This document shows, piece by piece, positions 1-7,638 of a DNA stretch of 33,940 nt. Below the pieces are notes generated by a model. It did not search any database, was not told where the DNA came from, and worked only from the letters and a program-made list of their open reading frames with translations. The stretch is from an uncultured Opitutaceae bacterium. GTDB taxonomy: Bacteria; Verrucomicrobiota; Verrucomicrobiia; Opitutales; Opitutaceae. Numbering within the stretch: the first letter of the stretch is position 1; every line of letters starts with the position of its first letter. Location of the stretch: NCBI GenBank assembly GCA_903916755.1, contig CAIWXW010000053.1, positions 1-33,940 on the forward strand, written 5' to 3'. Position numbers and translations under genes: made by a program.

Positions 1-977
1 CTGCCCAGGCGGGGGCCCGGCGGGATCACCACCTCGAACTCCCGCTCCTGCTCGGTCACGTTTTCGGCCAGCATGGCCTCGTAGGCGCTGATGCGCGCCT
101 GCGACTTGGCCTGGCGCGCGCGGGCGGACTGCCGGATCCAGGCGAGCTCGCGCGCCATGGCCTTCTGCCGGCGGTCCTCCGTCCGCTGCTCGACGGCGGC
201 GCGCTGCGCCTTCTGCTCAAGCCAGCCGGAATAGTTGCCCTTCCACGGGATGCCGTGCCCGCGGTCGAGCTCCAGGATCCATTGGGCGACATTGTCCAGG
301 AAGTAGCGGTCGTGGGTCACCGCGATGACCGTGCCCGGGTAGCGCGCGAGATGCTGCTCGAGCCAATGCACGCTCTCGGCGTCGAGATGGTTGGTCGGCT
401 CGTCGAGGAGCAGGATCGACGGCTTCTGCAGGAGGAGCCGCGCGAGCGCGACGCGGCGGCGCTCGCCGCCGGAGAGCCGGTCGACCAGGCTGTCGCCCGG
501 GGGGCAGCGCAGGGCGTCCATCGCCATCTCCACCTGGGGCGCCACGTCCCAGGCGTTCAGGGCCTCGATCTTCTCCTGCAGCTCGCCCTGCCGCTCCATG
601 ATCTTTTCCTTGGCGGCCTCGTCCGCCTCGGCCAGCTCGTCCCAGGTGGCGTCATAGGCGGCGGTCAGGTCCAGGAGCGGCTGCACCCCTTCCTCGACGC
701 AGGCCCGGACGGTCTTGCCCGCCGCCAGGGAGGGCTCCTGCTCGAGGAGGCCCACCGTGTAGCCGGGCTCGACGTGCACGCGCCCCTCGATGTCGGTGTC
801 GCGGCCGGCCAGGATCCGCAGGAGCGAGGACTTGCCGGAGCCGTTGAACCCGAGAACGCCGATCTTCGCGCCGTAGTAAAAGGACAGGGAAATGTCGCGC
901 AGGATCTCCTTGCGCTCGATTTTCTTCCCGACGCCGAGCATCGAGAAGATGATTTTGGGCTCTTCCGCTTTGGCCAT
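1..977 (-). CDS. ettA: Energy-dependent translational throttle protein EttA (ABC-F), C-terminal part missing
   Basis: This is an ABC-F ATPase of the EttA type. Known family members bind the ribosomal E site and gate the first peptide bond according to the ATP/ADP ratio; they are soluble and lack membrane domains. About 325 N-terminal residues are present and the frame runs off the left edge; the family is usually about 555 residues. Visible are Walker A GFNGSGKS (residues 43-50), the signature LSGGERRRVALARL, Walker B with DEPTNHLD, and the H-switch of the first cassette (VTHDRYFLD). After these comes the charged linker between the cassettes. The start is the ATG at 977, which gives the family's usual N-terminus (MAKAEEPKIIFSM). 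No Shine-Dalgarno is visible. The dUTPase-like gene ends 31 bases upstream on the same strand, so the two may be co-transcribed. Identity is firm; the second cassette cannot be checked. Confidence 0.93.
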   Translation of the reverse strand, partial: MAKAEEPKIIFSMLGVGKKIERKEILRDISLSFYYGAKIGVLGFNGSGKSSLLRILAGRDTDIEGRVHVEPGYTVGLLEQEPSLAAGKTVRACVEEGVQPLLDLTAAYDATWDELAEADEAAKEKIMERQGELQEKIEALNAWDVAPQVEMAMDALRCPPGDSLVDRLSGGERRRVALARLLLQKPSILLLDEPTNHLDAESVHWLEQHLARYPGTVIAVTHDRYFLDNVAQWILELDRGHGIPWKGNYSGWLEQKAQRAAVEQRTEDRRQKAMARELAWIRQSARARQAKSQARISAYEAMLAENVTEQEREFEVVIPPGPRLG

Positions 978-1008
978 CGGGAAACGAGGACGGGCTGGGG
1001 CCGCCGGC

Positions 1009-1380
1009 TCAGATGTGCCGCGAGTCGGCCTCGTCCTTCTTCACGTAGCCCGTCTCCTGGCGCTGGTGGTTCACCGCGTTCTTCTTGAGATAGGCCTGGT
1101 AGACGTCGTCGGCGCTCATGCCGAGGGTCTGCGCGAGCGAAATCAGGAAATGGAAGAGGTCGACCACCTCCACGCGCGCGTTCTGCTCGTCGAACTTCTG
1201 GTACTTGGCCCACCATTTCCACGGCACGGAATCGACCAATTCGGCCATTTCCTGCTGCATCGCGCGGGTATAGTTGAGGATCCACTTGGCCTTTTCCTCC
1301 TCGGTGGCGGGCGGGAGGGCGACGCCGATCCGGCGGTTCAGGGCGTCCTGCATCTGGAAGATTTCCTCAAGTTTGTCCAT
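1009..1380 (-). CDS. dUTPase-2/MazG-like all-alpha nucleotide pyrophosphatase
   Basis: A 123-residue all-alpha NTP pyrophosphatase most like the dimeric dUTPase (dUTPase_2) group. Family members hydrolyse dUTP or related nucleotides to the monophosphate plus pyrophosphate, using magnesium held by Glu and Asp side chains. The helix QQEMAELVDSVPWKWW gives the first E-x-x-E metal motif, and EVVDLFHFLISLA gives the second (E-x-x-D followed by H). The N-terminus MDKLEEIFQMQDALN is typical of the group. The ATG at 1380 is preferred because the 27 residues upstream in the same frame are low-complexity and unlike the family. The gene probably shares a transcript with ettA. The substrate (dUTP, dCTP or another nucleotide) cannot be told from sequence. 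Confidence 0.8.
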   Translation of the reverse strand: MDKLEEIFQMQDALNRRIGVALPPATEEEKAKWILNYTRAMQQEMAELVDSVPWKWWAKYQKFDEQNARVEVVDLFHFLISLAQTLGMSADDVYQAYLKKNAVNHQRQETGYVKKDEADSRHI

Positions 1381-1489
1381 GCGCCCCAAGCTGCACGGTG
1401 GAAAACCGGAGCGCCAGCGAAATGGCGCGGAGCCGGCGCCCCTGCCGAAATGATTTCCCAACGCAGCCGCCCCCCCCTAAACCTCCGCG

Positions 1490-2191
1490 GTGACCTTCCT
1501 CGAGCTGCGCGCCCCCGGCTATGCCCTGCTCTCCGGCACCGGGATCGAGATCGGCGGCTTCGAGCATCCCGCGCACGTGCCGCATGCCGACCGCTTGATT
1601 CGCTGCGACCGATTCAGCAAGGCGGAGGCCGCGCGCATCTTCACGGAAATCGACCCGGCGGCGCTGCCCGAGGTCGACGTCATCGTCGACCTGGACGCCG
1701 GTGGGCTGAAGCCCTTCGCCGACACCTCGCTCGACTTCGTCGTCTGCTGCCACGTCCTCGAGCACCTGAAGAATCCCGTCCATGCCCTCGGGGAGTTCTT
1801 CCGGGTGCTCCGCCCGGGCGGCCGGGCGGCCCTGGCGATCCCCGACAAGCGGTTCACGTTCGACCGGGACCGTCCCGTCACTCCCTGGGAATCCCTCGAG
1901 GCCTTCTTTCGGCAGGGCACCTTCCAGCCCGTGCCGGCCGACTACATGGACATCGTCCGCTACCTGCATCCCCAGATGCTCCAGGTCGGCGAGGCGGAGC
2001 GACAGGGCTACCTCGAGCACCTCATGAATCGCCGGGAGCACCTAAATATTTGGGATTCAGCTGGTTTTGAATCGTTTTTGATTCGCGCCGTGGCGGCGGT
2101 TGGCGAGCCGCTGCAGGTCCTTTATGAGGTCGATGGAGACCAGAGCCGGTTCGAGTCCTTCGTCGTGCTCGAAAAAGCGCACCGAAGCTGA
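1490..2191 (+). CDS. Class I SAM-dependent methyltransferase (Methyltransf_11-like)
   Basis: A 233-residue methyltransferase. An N-terminal GIEIGGFEHP segment resembles the SAM-binding Gly-rich loop. DFVVCCHVLEHLKNP (motif IV region, with the common HVLEH signature) and VLRPGGRAALAIPDKRFTFD (post-motif strand) follow. The FEHPAHVPHADRLIRCDR and DKRFTFDRDRPVT segments recall a subgroup often encoded near glycosyltransferases or methylating sugars and small metabolites, but no partner gene lies here. GTG at 1490 is the only start that keeps the complete N-terminus; no Shine-Dalgarno precedes it. The leftward dUTPase-like gene starts 109 bases away, so the promoters are divergent. Bases 2041-2100 are noticeably AT-richer than the surroundings, still in frame. 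The substrate is unknown. Confidence 0.8.
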   Translation: MTFLELRAPGYALLSGTGIEIGGFEHPAHVPHADRLIRCDRFSKAEAARIFTEIDPAALPEVDVIVDLDAGGLKPFADTSLDFVVCCHVLEHLKNPVHALGEFFRVLRPGGRAALAIPDKRFTFDRDRPVTPWESLEAFFRQGTFQPVPADYMDIVRYLHPQMLQVGEAERQGYLEHLMNRREHLNIWDSAGFESFLIRAVAAVGEPLQVLYEVDGDQSRFESFVVLEKAHRS

Positions 2192-2214
2192 GCCGGGCGG
2201 GATTCAGATTGCAG

Positions 2215-2243
2215 TTGCGCTCGGCGCAAAACCGAGGGATAAT
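2215..2243 (+). promoter_or_regulatory. Sigma-70-type promoter with an inverted repeat over the -35
   Basis: TTGCGC (2215-2220) and GATAAT (2238-2243) are separated by exactly 17 bases and lie about 115 bases upstream of the RGG-protein gene. The -10 matches consensus at five of six positions, the -35 at three. The -35 is the left arm of a perfect inverted repeat, TTGCGC-TCG-GCGCAA (2215-2229), a possible operator. The local AT-rich stretch stands out from its GC-rich setting. The leader of about 110 bases contains no clear hairpin. Confidence 0.5.
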
Positions 2244-2360
2244 TATCTCTTATAGTTCGCGTCGAGCGTTTTACACGCGCTCCGCAGGACTGACAAACCC
2301 ACGGGCCACTCCCCCTCGCGCAAGCGGGACTCGGACGCCCTTCAGAGAAAAACCACAAAC

Positions 2361-3695
2361 ATGAGTGATATACATACGTCCGGCGCGAATTCCGCCCCGG
2401 GTGCCGGCCCGTCGCAGACGGATGGCCAGGCGCCGGCGGCCGCGTCCGACATCGGCGCCTTCGGCGCCTTCCCGACGGGTGCCGTCGGCGCAGTGCGGGG
2501 CTCCGGCCTCGCCCGCGGCAAGCGCACCAGCTCCCCCGCGGCCTCCGCCGCCCCCGCCGCCCACAGCGGCGAATACAAGCCCACCGCCCTCGAGGTCATC
2601 GTGACCCAGCGCGAATACAAGAACCCGTTCGCCGAAGAGACGGCAGCGACCCCCGCGGCGGAAACGCCCGCTCCGGTCGCCGCGGTTGCCCCGGTCGCCC
2701 CGGTCGCCCGGACCTTCACCGCCACCCCGGCCGTCCGTGAGTACATCACGCCCCAGCCCGCCGCGGAATCCGAGCCCCTGCCCGAGCGTCCGACGCCGGC
2801 CGAGGCCACGATCGCCCACGAGGACGAAGCGGACGAGTCCGAGGAAACCGCCCAGCCGGAACTGACCATCCTGCCCCCCGCGCAGTCGGCCCAGCCCGCG
2901 CTGAGCTGGGAAAACGGCTCCGCCGCCGGCGCCCAGGCCCCGATCTTTCCGCTCACCCCGGGTGGCCAAGGCCAGCGGGAGCCCCGCGGCGACAATCGCG
3001 GCCCCCGCCGCGACGGCCGTCCGGACCAGCGTGAACCCCGCGCGCCCCGTCCCGAGAATCGCGAGGCGTCGTCCGAGCCGCGTCCGCCCCGCCCGGATCA
3101 CCGTGAGCCCCGCGCCGATGGCCGCGGCCCGCGCCCGGACGGCCGCGAGCAGCGCTATGGCCAGCGTTCCGACGGCCCCCGTACCGAGGGTCACCGGTCC
3201 GACGGTCACCGCAGCGACGGCCGTGAGCCGCGCCGCGAAGGCCGCGAGGGCTTCCGTCCCCGTGAAGAATTCCGCAGCCGCGAACAGGCGGCCCGCGAGA
3301 TCCGTCCCGCCCCGGTCCCGCCGCCCCGCGGCTTCCTGGCGTGGCTGAAGGGTCTCTTCGGCGCCAAGCCGGCCGCCACCACCCCCTCCGCCCGCGCCGA
3401 CGGCCCGCGCCCCCAGCACGACGGCGAGCATCGCGGCCGCCGCCGGCGCGGCGGTCGCGGCCGTCACGGCGGCGAACATCGCGGCGGCGGCTTCAATGCC
3501 GAGCACGGCGGTGGCGAGCAGGGCCACTCCCCCGAGGGCGGCCAGCGCGCCCCCGGCGGCGAGCCGCGCGAGCACCGCGGTGATTACCCGGGCGGCGAGC
3601 GCCGTCGCAGCCGCGGCGGACGCGGGCGCGGTCGCGGTCGGGATGATCGCGGCGGCCCCCGTTCCGAGGGCAGCCAGGGCGGCGGGGCAATCTGA
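2361..3695 (+). CDS. Disordered Arg/Gly-rich (RGG) protein of unknown function
   Basis: A 444-residue protein that I do not recognise as a named family. Residues 1-200 are Ala/Pro-rich and mildly acidic, with short conserved-looking pieces such as EYKPTALEVIVTQREYKNPF (71-90) and REYITPQP. Residues about 206-313 are an Arg-rich block built on degenerate repeats of the type EPR-x-DGRGPR. Residues 322-336 (PPRGFLAWLKGLFGA) form the only hydrophobic segment and look like a short amphipathic helix. The tail (358-444) is rich in RGG/RGR boxes. RGG tracts in known proteins bind RNA, and an amphipathic helix within a disordered Arg-rich protein is reminiscent of RNase E-type scaffolds, but no catalytic domain is visible. 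The gene has its own promoter and a strong terminator, so it appears monocistronic. The ATG at 2361 follows GAGAAAAACCACAAAC, a poor ribosome site. Confidence 0.7.
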   Translation: MSDIHTSGANSAPGAGPSQTDGQAPAAASDIGAFGAFPTGAVGAVRGSGLARGKRTSSPAASAAPAAHSGEYKPTALEVIVTQREYKNPFAEETAATPAAETPAPVAAVAPVAPVARTFTATPAVREYITPQPAAESEPLPERPTPAEATIAHEDEADESEETAQPELTILPPAQSAQPALSWENGSAAGAQAPIFPLTPGGQGQREPRGDNRGPRRDGRPDQREPRAPRPENREASSEPRPPRPDHREPRADGRGPRPDGREQRYGQRSDGPRTEGHRSDGHRSDGREPRREGREGFRPREEFRSREQAAREIRPAPVPPPRGFLAWLKGLFGAKPAATTPSARADGPRPQHDGEHRGRRRRGGRGRHGGEHRGGGFNAEHGGGEQGHSPEGGQRAPGGEPREHRGDYPGGERRRSRGGRGRGRGRDDRGGPRSEGSQGGGAI

Positions 3696-3718
3696 TAAAA
3701 CTTGCCACGCGCAGAGCC

Positions 3719-3750
3719 AAGGCGTCCGCTTCCGCGGGCGCCTTTTTTTT
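3719..3750 (+). terminator. Rho-independent terminator after the RGG-protein gene
   Basis: The stem GGCGTCCGC / GCGGGCGCC (3721-3729 and 3734-3742) closes on a TTCC loop and has one G-T wobble. It is flanked by AA on the left and followed at once by eight T residues (3743-3750). It sits 25 bases after the stop of the RGG gene and separates it from murA. This is the clearest intrinsic terminator in the window. Confidence 0.9.
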
Positions 3751-3783
3751 GCGCGCACCCCTTCCCTTCCTCCTCCTTCCTTA

Positions 3784-5073
3784 ATGTCCGATCTCATCGT
3801 TCACGGCGGCAAGCCGCTTTCCGGCACCATCCTGCCGTCGGGCAACAAGAACTCCGTCCTGCCGATCCTGTGCGCGACCCTCCTCACCGACGAGCCGGTC
3901 ACCCTCACGAACGTCCCGGACATCACCGACCTGAACAAGCTGGTGGAGTTCTTCCGGGCGCAGGGCTCAAAGATCGACTGGGACCGGACGAAGGGAACGC
4001 TGCGGGCGGAGCACGCGGGCTTCCGCTCCACCCTCACCGATGACGAACTGCCGCAGGACATGCGCTCGACCGTGCTGCTCTACCCCGCGCTGCTGCGACG
4101 GCTGGGCCGGATCAGCCTGCGGTCCAACGCCAAGGGCTGCTCCCTCGGCGTCCGCGAGATCGACCCGCATCTGGACATCCTGCGGGCGCTCGGGGCGGAC
4201 ATCTCGGCGGGCGAGCCGCTGACGATCGCGCTGCCCGGGGGCTTCCGCGGCGCGCGGCACTGGCTCGACTACATGTCGGTGACCGTGACCGAGAACTTCG
4301 CGATGGCCGCCGCCCTGGCCCGGGGCGACTCCACCCTGCTGAACGCCGCCAGCGAGCCGCACGTGCAGGACCTCTGCGCCGCCCTGGTCGCCATGGGTGC
4401 GCGGATTTCCGGGCTGGGCACGAGCCGGCTCGAGATCACCGGCGTCGCCCGGCTCCACGGCGCGACGATCGCGATCAGCACCGACTACCATGAGGTCGTG
4501 ACCTTCCTCGCCCTCGGCGCCATCACCGGCGGCGACGTCCGCGTCGAGCGGGCGGTGCCGCAGCATTTCGACCTCATCACCCGCGCCTTCGCCAAGCTGG
4601 GGGTCGCGATCGAGCACGAGGGCGACACCGCGCGGGTCCGCAGCGGCCAGAAGCTCGTGATCGAGAAGCCCTACACGACCAACCTCCTGCCCAAGATCGA
4701 GGCGGCGCCCTGGCCCTACTTTTCGGTGGACCTCCTGCCCCTGATGATCGCCCTCAGCACGCGGGCCGAGGGCACGATCCATTTCTGGAACAAGGTCTAT
4801 GAGAATGGCTTTTCCTGGATTCCCGAACTGGCCAAGTTCGGCGCGCACGCGGTGGTGAGCGACCCGCACCGGATCATCGTCTTCGGCAACCAGCCGCTCC
4901 ACGCCGCGGTGGTCGACTCCCCCTACGTCATCCGGGCGGCCGTCGCCCTCACCATGGTGGCGGCCTCGGTCCCGGGCCGCAGCGTCGTGCGCAACGCCGA
5001 GATCATCAAGCGGGCCCATCCCCGCTTCGTCGAGAACCTGCGCTCCCTCGGCGCGGAACTGGAGTGGAAATGA
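3784..5073 (+). CDS. murA: UDP-N-acetylglucosamine 1-carboxyvinyltransferase (MurA), divergent type
   Basis: A 429-residue enolpyruvyl transferase of the MurA/EPSP synthase fold. It catalyses the first committed step of peptidoglycan synthesis, adding enolpyruvate from PEP to UDP-GlcNAc in the cytoplasm. The PEP/sugar-binding Lys-Asn pair is in SGNKNSVLPIL (K22, N23). The flexible loop with the catalytic cysteine is NAKGCSLGVREID (C119, R124). The Asp that acts as base in the reaction probably lies in PYFSVDLLPL. Several segments differ from the Escherichia coli enzyme: SVTVTENFAMAAALARG and TDYHEVVTFLALGAITGG replace the usual sequences, although EPHVQDL is known from other MurA-like proteins. 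A C/T-rich, SD-less leader precedes the ATG at 3784. The stop overlaps the start of ruvB (ATGA). A second MurA elsewhere in the genome cannot be excluded. Confidence 0.88.
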   Translation: MSDLIVHGGKPLSGTILPSGNKNSVLPILCATLLTDEPVTLTNVPDITDLNKLVEFFRAQGSKIDWDRTKGTLRAEHAGFRSTLTDDELPQDMRSTVLLYPALLRRLGRISLRSNAKGCSLGVREIDPHLDILRALGADISAGEPLTIALPGGFRGARHWLDYMSVTVTENFAMAAALARGDSTLLNAASEPHVQDLCAALVAMGARISGLGTSRLEITGVARLHGATIAISTDYHEVVTFLALGAITGGDVRVERAVPQHFDLITRAFAKLGVAIEHEGDTARVRSGQKLVIEKPYTTNLLPKIEAAPWPYFSVDLLPLMIALSTRAEGTIHFWNKVYENGFSWIPELAKFGAHAVVSDPHRIIVFGNQPLHAAVVDSPYVIRAAVALTMVAASVPGRSVVRNAEIIKRAHPRFVENLRSLGAELEWK

Positions 5074-6116
5074 GCGGCCCGACCGATCCCGCCCCGAAGG
5101 GCCTGGGGTATATCAGCTCGGCCCTGGCCGCCCCCCTCACCCCGGCCGAGGCCGCGCGGCGGCCGCGGAGCTTCAGCGATTTTGCCGGGCAGCCGAAGAC
5201 GATCGAGCGCCTGCAGGTCATCGTCGCCGCCGCCAAGCGCCGCGGCGATCCGCTGAACCACATCCTCCTCTCCGGCCCCCCCGGCCTCGGCAAGACCACC
5301 CTCGCCTTCATCCTGGGGCACGAACTCGGCAAGGCCGTGCGCGTCACCTCGGGGCCGGTGATCGAGAAAGCCGGCGACCTGGCCGGCCTCCTCACCAGCC
5401 TCGAGGAGGGTGACATCCTCTTCATCGACGAGATCCATCGCATCTCCAAGACGGTCGAGGAATACCTCTACTCGGCGATGGAGGACTTTCGGCTCGACAT
5501 CATGATCGACCAGGGGCCGAACGCCCGCAGCGTGCGCCTGTCGATCCCGCGCTTCACGCTGGTCGGCGCGACCACCCGCAGCGGGCTCCTGAGCGCGCCG
5601 CTGCGCTCGCGGTTCACGCTCCAGACGCGCCTCGACTACTACGACACGCCCACCCTGGTGGGGATCGTGCGGCGCAGCTGCGGGCTCCTGCGGATCCCAA
5701 TCGAGGATGACGGCGCCGCTGAGCTGGCCGCCCGAGCGCGGGGCACCCCCCGCGTCGCCAACAACCTGATTCACTTCGTCCGCGACTACGCGCAGGAGCG
5801 GGCTGGAGGGATCATCAGCCGCCCGGTCGCCGCCGCCGCCCTGGCCCTCCTGGAAATCGACGCCGCCGGCCTGGACGAAATGGACAAGCGCGTCCTGCGC
5901 GTCATGGCCGAGAACTACCGCGGCGGCCCGGTGGGCTTGGGCACGATTGCCGTCGCCGTGGGCGAGGAGACCGAGACCCTGGAGGAGGTGCACGAGCCGT
6001 TTCTCATCCAGGAAGGCTACCTGCAGCGGACGCCGCAGGGCCGCGTCCTGACACCCAAGGGCTATGGCGCCGTCGGGCTCACGGCCCCCGGCGTACAGCA
6101 GGGAAACCTGCTGTAG
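5070..6116 (+). CDS. ruvB: Holliday junction branch migration ATPase RuvB
   Basis: A 348-residue AAA+ motor that, as a hexamer with RuvA, drives branch migration of Holliday junctions. Visible are Walker A GPPGLGKT (69-76), Walker B DILFIDEIHR (around 115-124), sensor 1 GATTRSG, the arginine-finger region LRSRF, and the C-terminal winged-helix part ending near PQGRVLTPKGY. The start is the ATG at 5070, whose last two bases begin the murA stop; the ATGA overlap implies translational coupling. An in-frame upstream codon at 5064 would only add two residues. No ruvA or ruvC is seen in the window. The last codons lie inside a perfect hairpin (6094-6115). Confidence 0.96.
   Translation: MSGPTDPAPKGLGYISSALAAPLTPAEAARRPRSFSDFAGQPKTIERLQVIVAAAKRRGDPLNHILLSGPPGLGKTTLAFILGHELGKAVRVTSGPVIEKAGDLAGLLTSLEEGDILFIDEIHRISKTVEEYLYSAMEDFRLDIMIDQGPNARSVRLSIPRFTLVGATTRSGLLSAPLRSRFTLQTRLDYYDTPTLVGIVRRSCGLLRIPIEDDGAAELAARARGTPRVANNLIHFVRDYAQERAGGIISRPVAAAALALLEIDAAGLDEMDKRVLRVMAENYRGGPVGLGTIAVAVGEETETLEEVHEPFLIQEGYLQRTPQGRVLTPKGYGAVGLTAPGVQQGNLL
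6094..6115. terminator. Perfect GAAA-loop hairpin over the ruvB stop, between convergent genes
   Basis: TACAGCAGG and CCTGCTGTA form a perfect nine-pair stem closed by GAAA, a GNRA tetraloop. It covers the last codons and most of the stop codon of ruvB. The facing gene ends at 6123. No T-run follows on either strand, so it may act as a weak bidirectional terminator, a Rho-linked 3' end or an RNA stabiliser. Confidence 0.45.
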
Positions 6117-6122
6117 CCCAGG

Positions 6123-6422
6123 TTAGAGGCGCACGCCGCCGCGCAGCTTGGAAAGGGAGAAGGCCGGGGCGGCCGGGGCCGCCTTGCGGGCAGTCGCCCA
6201 CCGCGCGAGGGCCGGAAGCGCAAAGTGACGGAGCACCAGGCCGCCGCCGAGCAGGAGCTGCACGACGCCCATGCCCTCGAGCCAGAGCGCCTGGCTGTTC
6301 GATCCGCCAAAATAGGGCGCCGGGAACAGTCCGGGAGTAAGGGCGGGCAGCAGCCACATGAAAAACCCCACGCCGAAGAAGGCAAAACCGTTCCGGGGAT
6401 CCATTTCTTGCTTCGATTTCAT
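6123..6422 (-). CDS. Small two-helix inner-membrane protein of unknown function
   Basis: A 99-residue protein that I cannot assign to a family. Two hydrophobic helices are visible, residues about 13-34 (FAFFGVGFFMWLLPALTPGLF) and about 47-70, joined by a short loop and followed by a basic tail rich in Ala, Arg and Lys. It would sit in the inner membrane. The ATG at 6422 is chosen because AAAGGGCGC stands just before it; a TTG at 6440 would add six residues, and an ATG at 6404 would remove six. A sigma-54-like -24/-12 element (6435-6451) lies so close that its transcript would start about two bases before the 6422 ATG. Either the mRNA is nearly leaderless, the 6404 start is used, or the element is not a promoter. 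The gene ends six bases from the convergent ruvB. Confidence 0.6.
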   Translation of the reverse strand: MKSKQEMDPRNGFAFFGVGFFMWLLPALTPGLFPAPYFGGSNSQALWLEGMGVVQLLLGGGLVLRHFALPALARWATARKAAPAAPAFSLSKLRGGVRL

Positions 6423-6434
6423 GCGCCCTTTTAC

Positions 6435-6451
6435 AGCCAACGCCGTGCCAA
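6435..6451 (-). promoter_or_regulatory. Sigma-54-like -24/-12 promoter element
   Basis: Read on the minus strand, TTGGCACGGCGTTGGCT matches the sigma-54 consensus YTGGCACGrNNNTTGCW at all but one defined position (TGGC for TTGC), with the GG and GC doublets at the correct spacing. Transcription would begin near 6424. The short distance to the start codon at 6422 is the main doubt. About 210 bases of gene-free DNA upstream (6441-6648) could hold activator sites; it contains the palindrome GCTGGCCAGC near 6594-6603. Confidence 0.45.
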
Positions 6452-6648
6452 GGGAACCAGGGGTGAATCAAATCGCAATGCCTCAGGCAGTTGGAGCATT
6501 CCCGCCGAAATCCGGAACATCGCGCGGTGGCATCTTGCACGAAATCGCCCCGTTTCCCGTGCAAACGGCAAGGGCGGGAGCTGATTCACAACCAGCTGGC
6601 CAGCAACGTTATACTTCCCCCTGGTAGGATCGCAGGAGGGCCGTCCGT

Positions 6649-7638
6649 CTAGCACACCAGCGACCTGAAATCGTAGAAGTCGGCGGTGAAGCCCCCCTTC
6701 ACGCCCTTGCAGATGACACTGACGGCGTCGTGGGAATGGAGGGATTCCAAATGGGAGCAGGCGATCCGGAAATCCCGGATCCGCTTGTCCTGGTCAAACT
6801 CCCGGTAGAGCAGCCGGGCCGCATCCTCGACGAACTTGACGTTGGCGCCGTTCAGCTCGGCGAACGCCTGCTCGTCCTCCCGCTTCACCATCACCTGGGT
6901 CTCGGTCTGCAGCGCCTGCAGGCAGTGGGCCTGCACGTCCTCGATCCAGATCTTCTTGCCGTCGGCCTCCTCGAGGGTCACGCGGGCCTTGCTCCGCTGG
7001 GAATGCGGGATCGCGTAGACGCCGCGCCGGTCGCGGGCGTGCTCGGAGAGCTCCGCCGAGCAGGGGCAGGCCGAGGAGTACACGAAGTCGAAATGGATGA
7101 ACCGCCGGTAGGCGCCCGAGCGCGTCATCACGCCCTCGAAAGCCACCTCATAGTACTGGTAGCCCTCGAGCCCGCTGCGCAGGCTCTGCTGCAGCATCGG
7201 ATAGGAAAAGCTGACGCGCAGGCGCGCGTCCTTGGTGCCGACCGAGCGGAGGTAGGACTTCAGCATCCGCCCCATCCACTCGCCGGTGAAGACCTCGTCC
7301 TTGCGCTCGTAGAACGAGCGGACGATCCGGCTCATGTTGATCCCCTTCAGCTCCGCCTCGAGGGAGACCGTGCCGGTGACGCTGGCCTCCAGGTTCAGCG
7401 ACCCGCCCCCCTTGGTGCGGAACGTGAGCGGCAGCCGAAAGTTGGACACTCCGACCTGCTGAATCGGCACGTGCGAACCCTGGATCGCGTCGTGCGCCGC
7501 CTCCATCATGTCGGGCAGCGACGCGCGGTAGGCGTCGTCCGCGCGAAACGCGCGGTCATAGCCGCGCTTGATGCGCGGCGCCGCCCCGGAGGCGGACGTA
7601 TGGAGGTACATCGGCTTGGACTTGGGCTTCTTTTTCAA
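6649..7638 (-). CDS. folE2: GTP cyclohydrolase FolE2
   Basis: A 329-residue type IB GTP cyclohydrolase. It converts GTP to 7,8-dihydroneopterin triphosphate, the entry compound for folate, pterin and queuosine routes. Unlike FolE it does not strictly require zinc. Family motifs are [11 protein letters not shown] (with the metal-ligand cysteine), [13 protein letters not shown], and the C-terminal [11 protein letters not shown]. The longest frame starts with TTG at 7638, overlapping the stop of the upstream pterin synthase gene (TTGA), which suggests coupled translation. An ATG at 7611 would give 320 residues and cannot be excluded, since residues 1-9 are a poorly conserved Lys-rich stretch. 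Pairing with a 6-pyruvoyl/6-carboxy-tetrahydropterin synthase indicates a dedicated H2NTP-using pathway. Confidence 0.93.
   Translation of the reverse strand: MKKKPKSKPMYLHTSASGAAPRIKRGYDRAFRADDAYRASLPDMMEAAHDAIQGSHVPIQQVGVSNFRLPLTFRTKGGGSLNLEASVTGTVSLEAELKGINMSRIVRSFYERKDEVFTGEWMGRMLKSYLRSVGTKDARLRVSFSYPMLQQSLRSGLEGYQYYEVAFEGVMTRSGAYRRFIHFDFVYSSACPCSAELSEHARDRRGVYAIPHSQRSKARVTLEEADGKKIWIEDVQAHCLQALQTETQVMVKREDEQAFAELNGANVKFVEDAARLLYREFDQDKRIRDFRIACSHLESLHSHDAVSVICKGVKGGFTADFYDFRSLVC

Noticed and set aside
2145-2160. tRNA-like T-loop GGTTCGAGTCC
   Set aside because: It lies inside the methyltransferase frame and no acceptor, D or anticodon arm can be built around it. A similar GGTTCAAGACC near 17820 lies inside argS.
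2976-3299. Repetitive DNA in the RGG gene considered as a CRISPR or tandem array
   Set aside because: The periodicity is degenerate and in frame, encoding Arg-rich protein repeats; there are no constant repeats with unique spacers.
2271-3797. 508-codon open frame antisense to the RGG gene
   Set aside because: Low-complexity Ala/Gly/Arg sequence that mirrors the GC-rich codons of the other strand; it crosses the promoter and terminator of the RGG gene and resembles no family.
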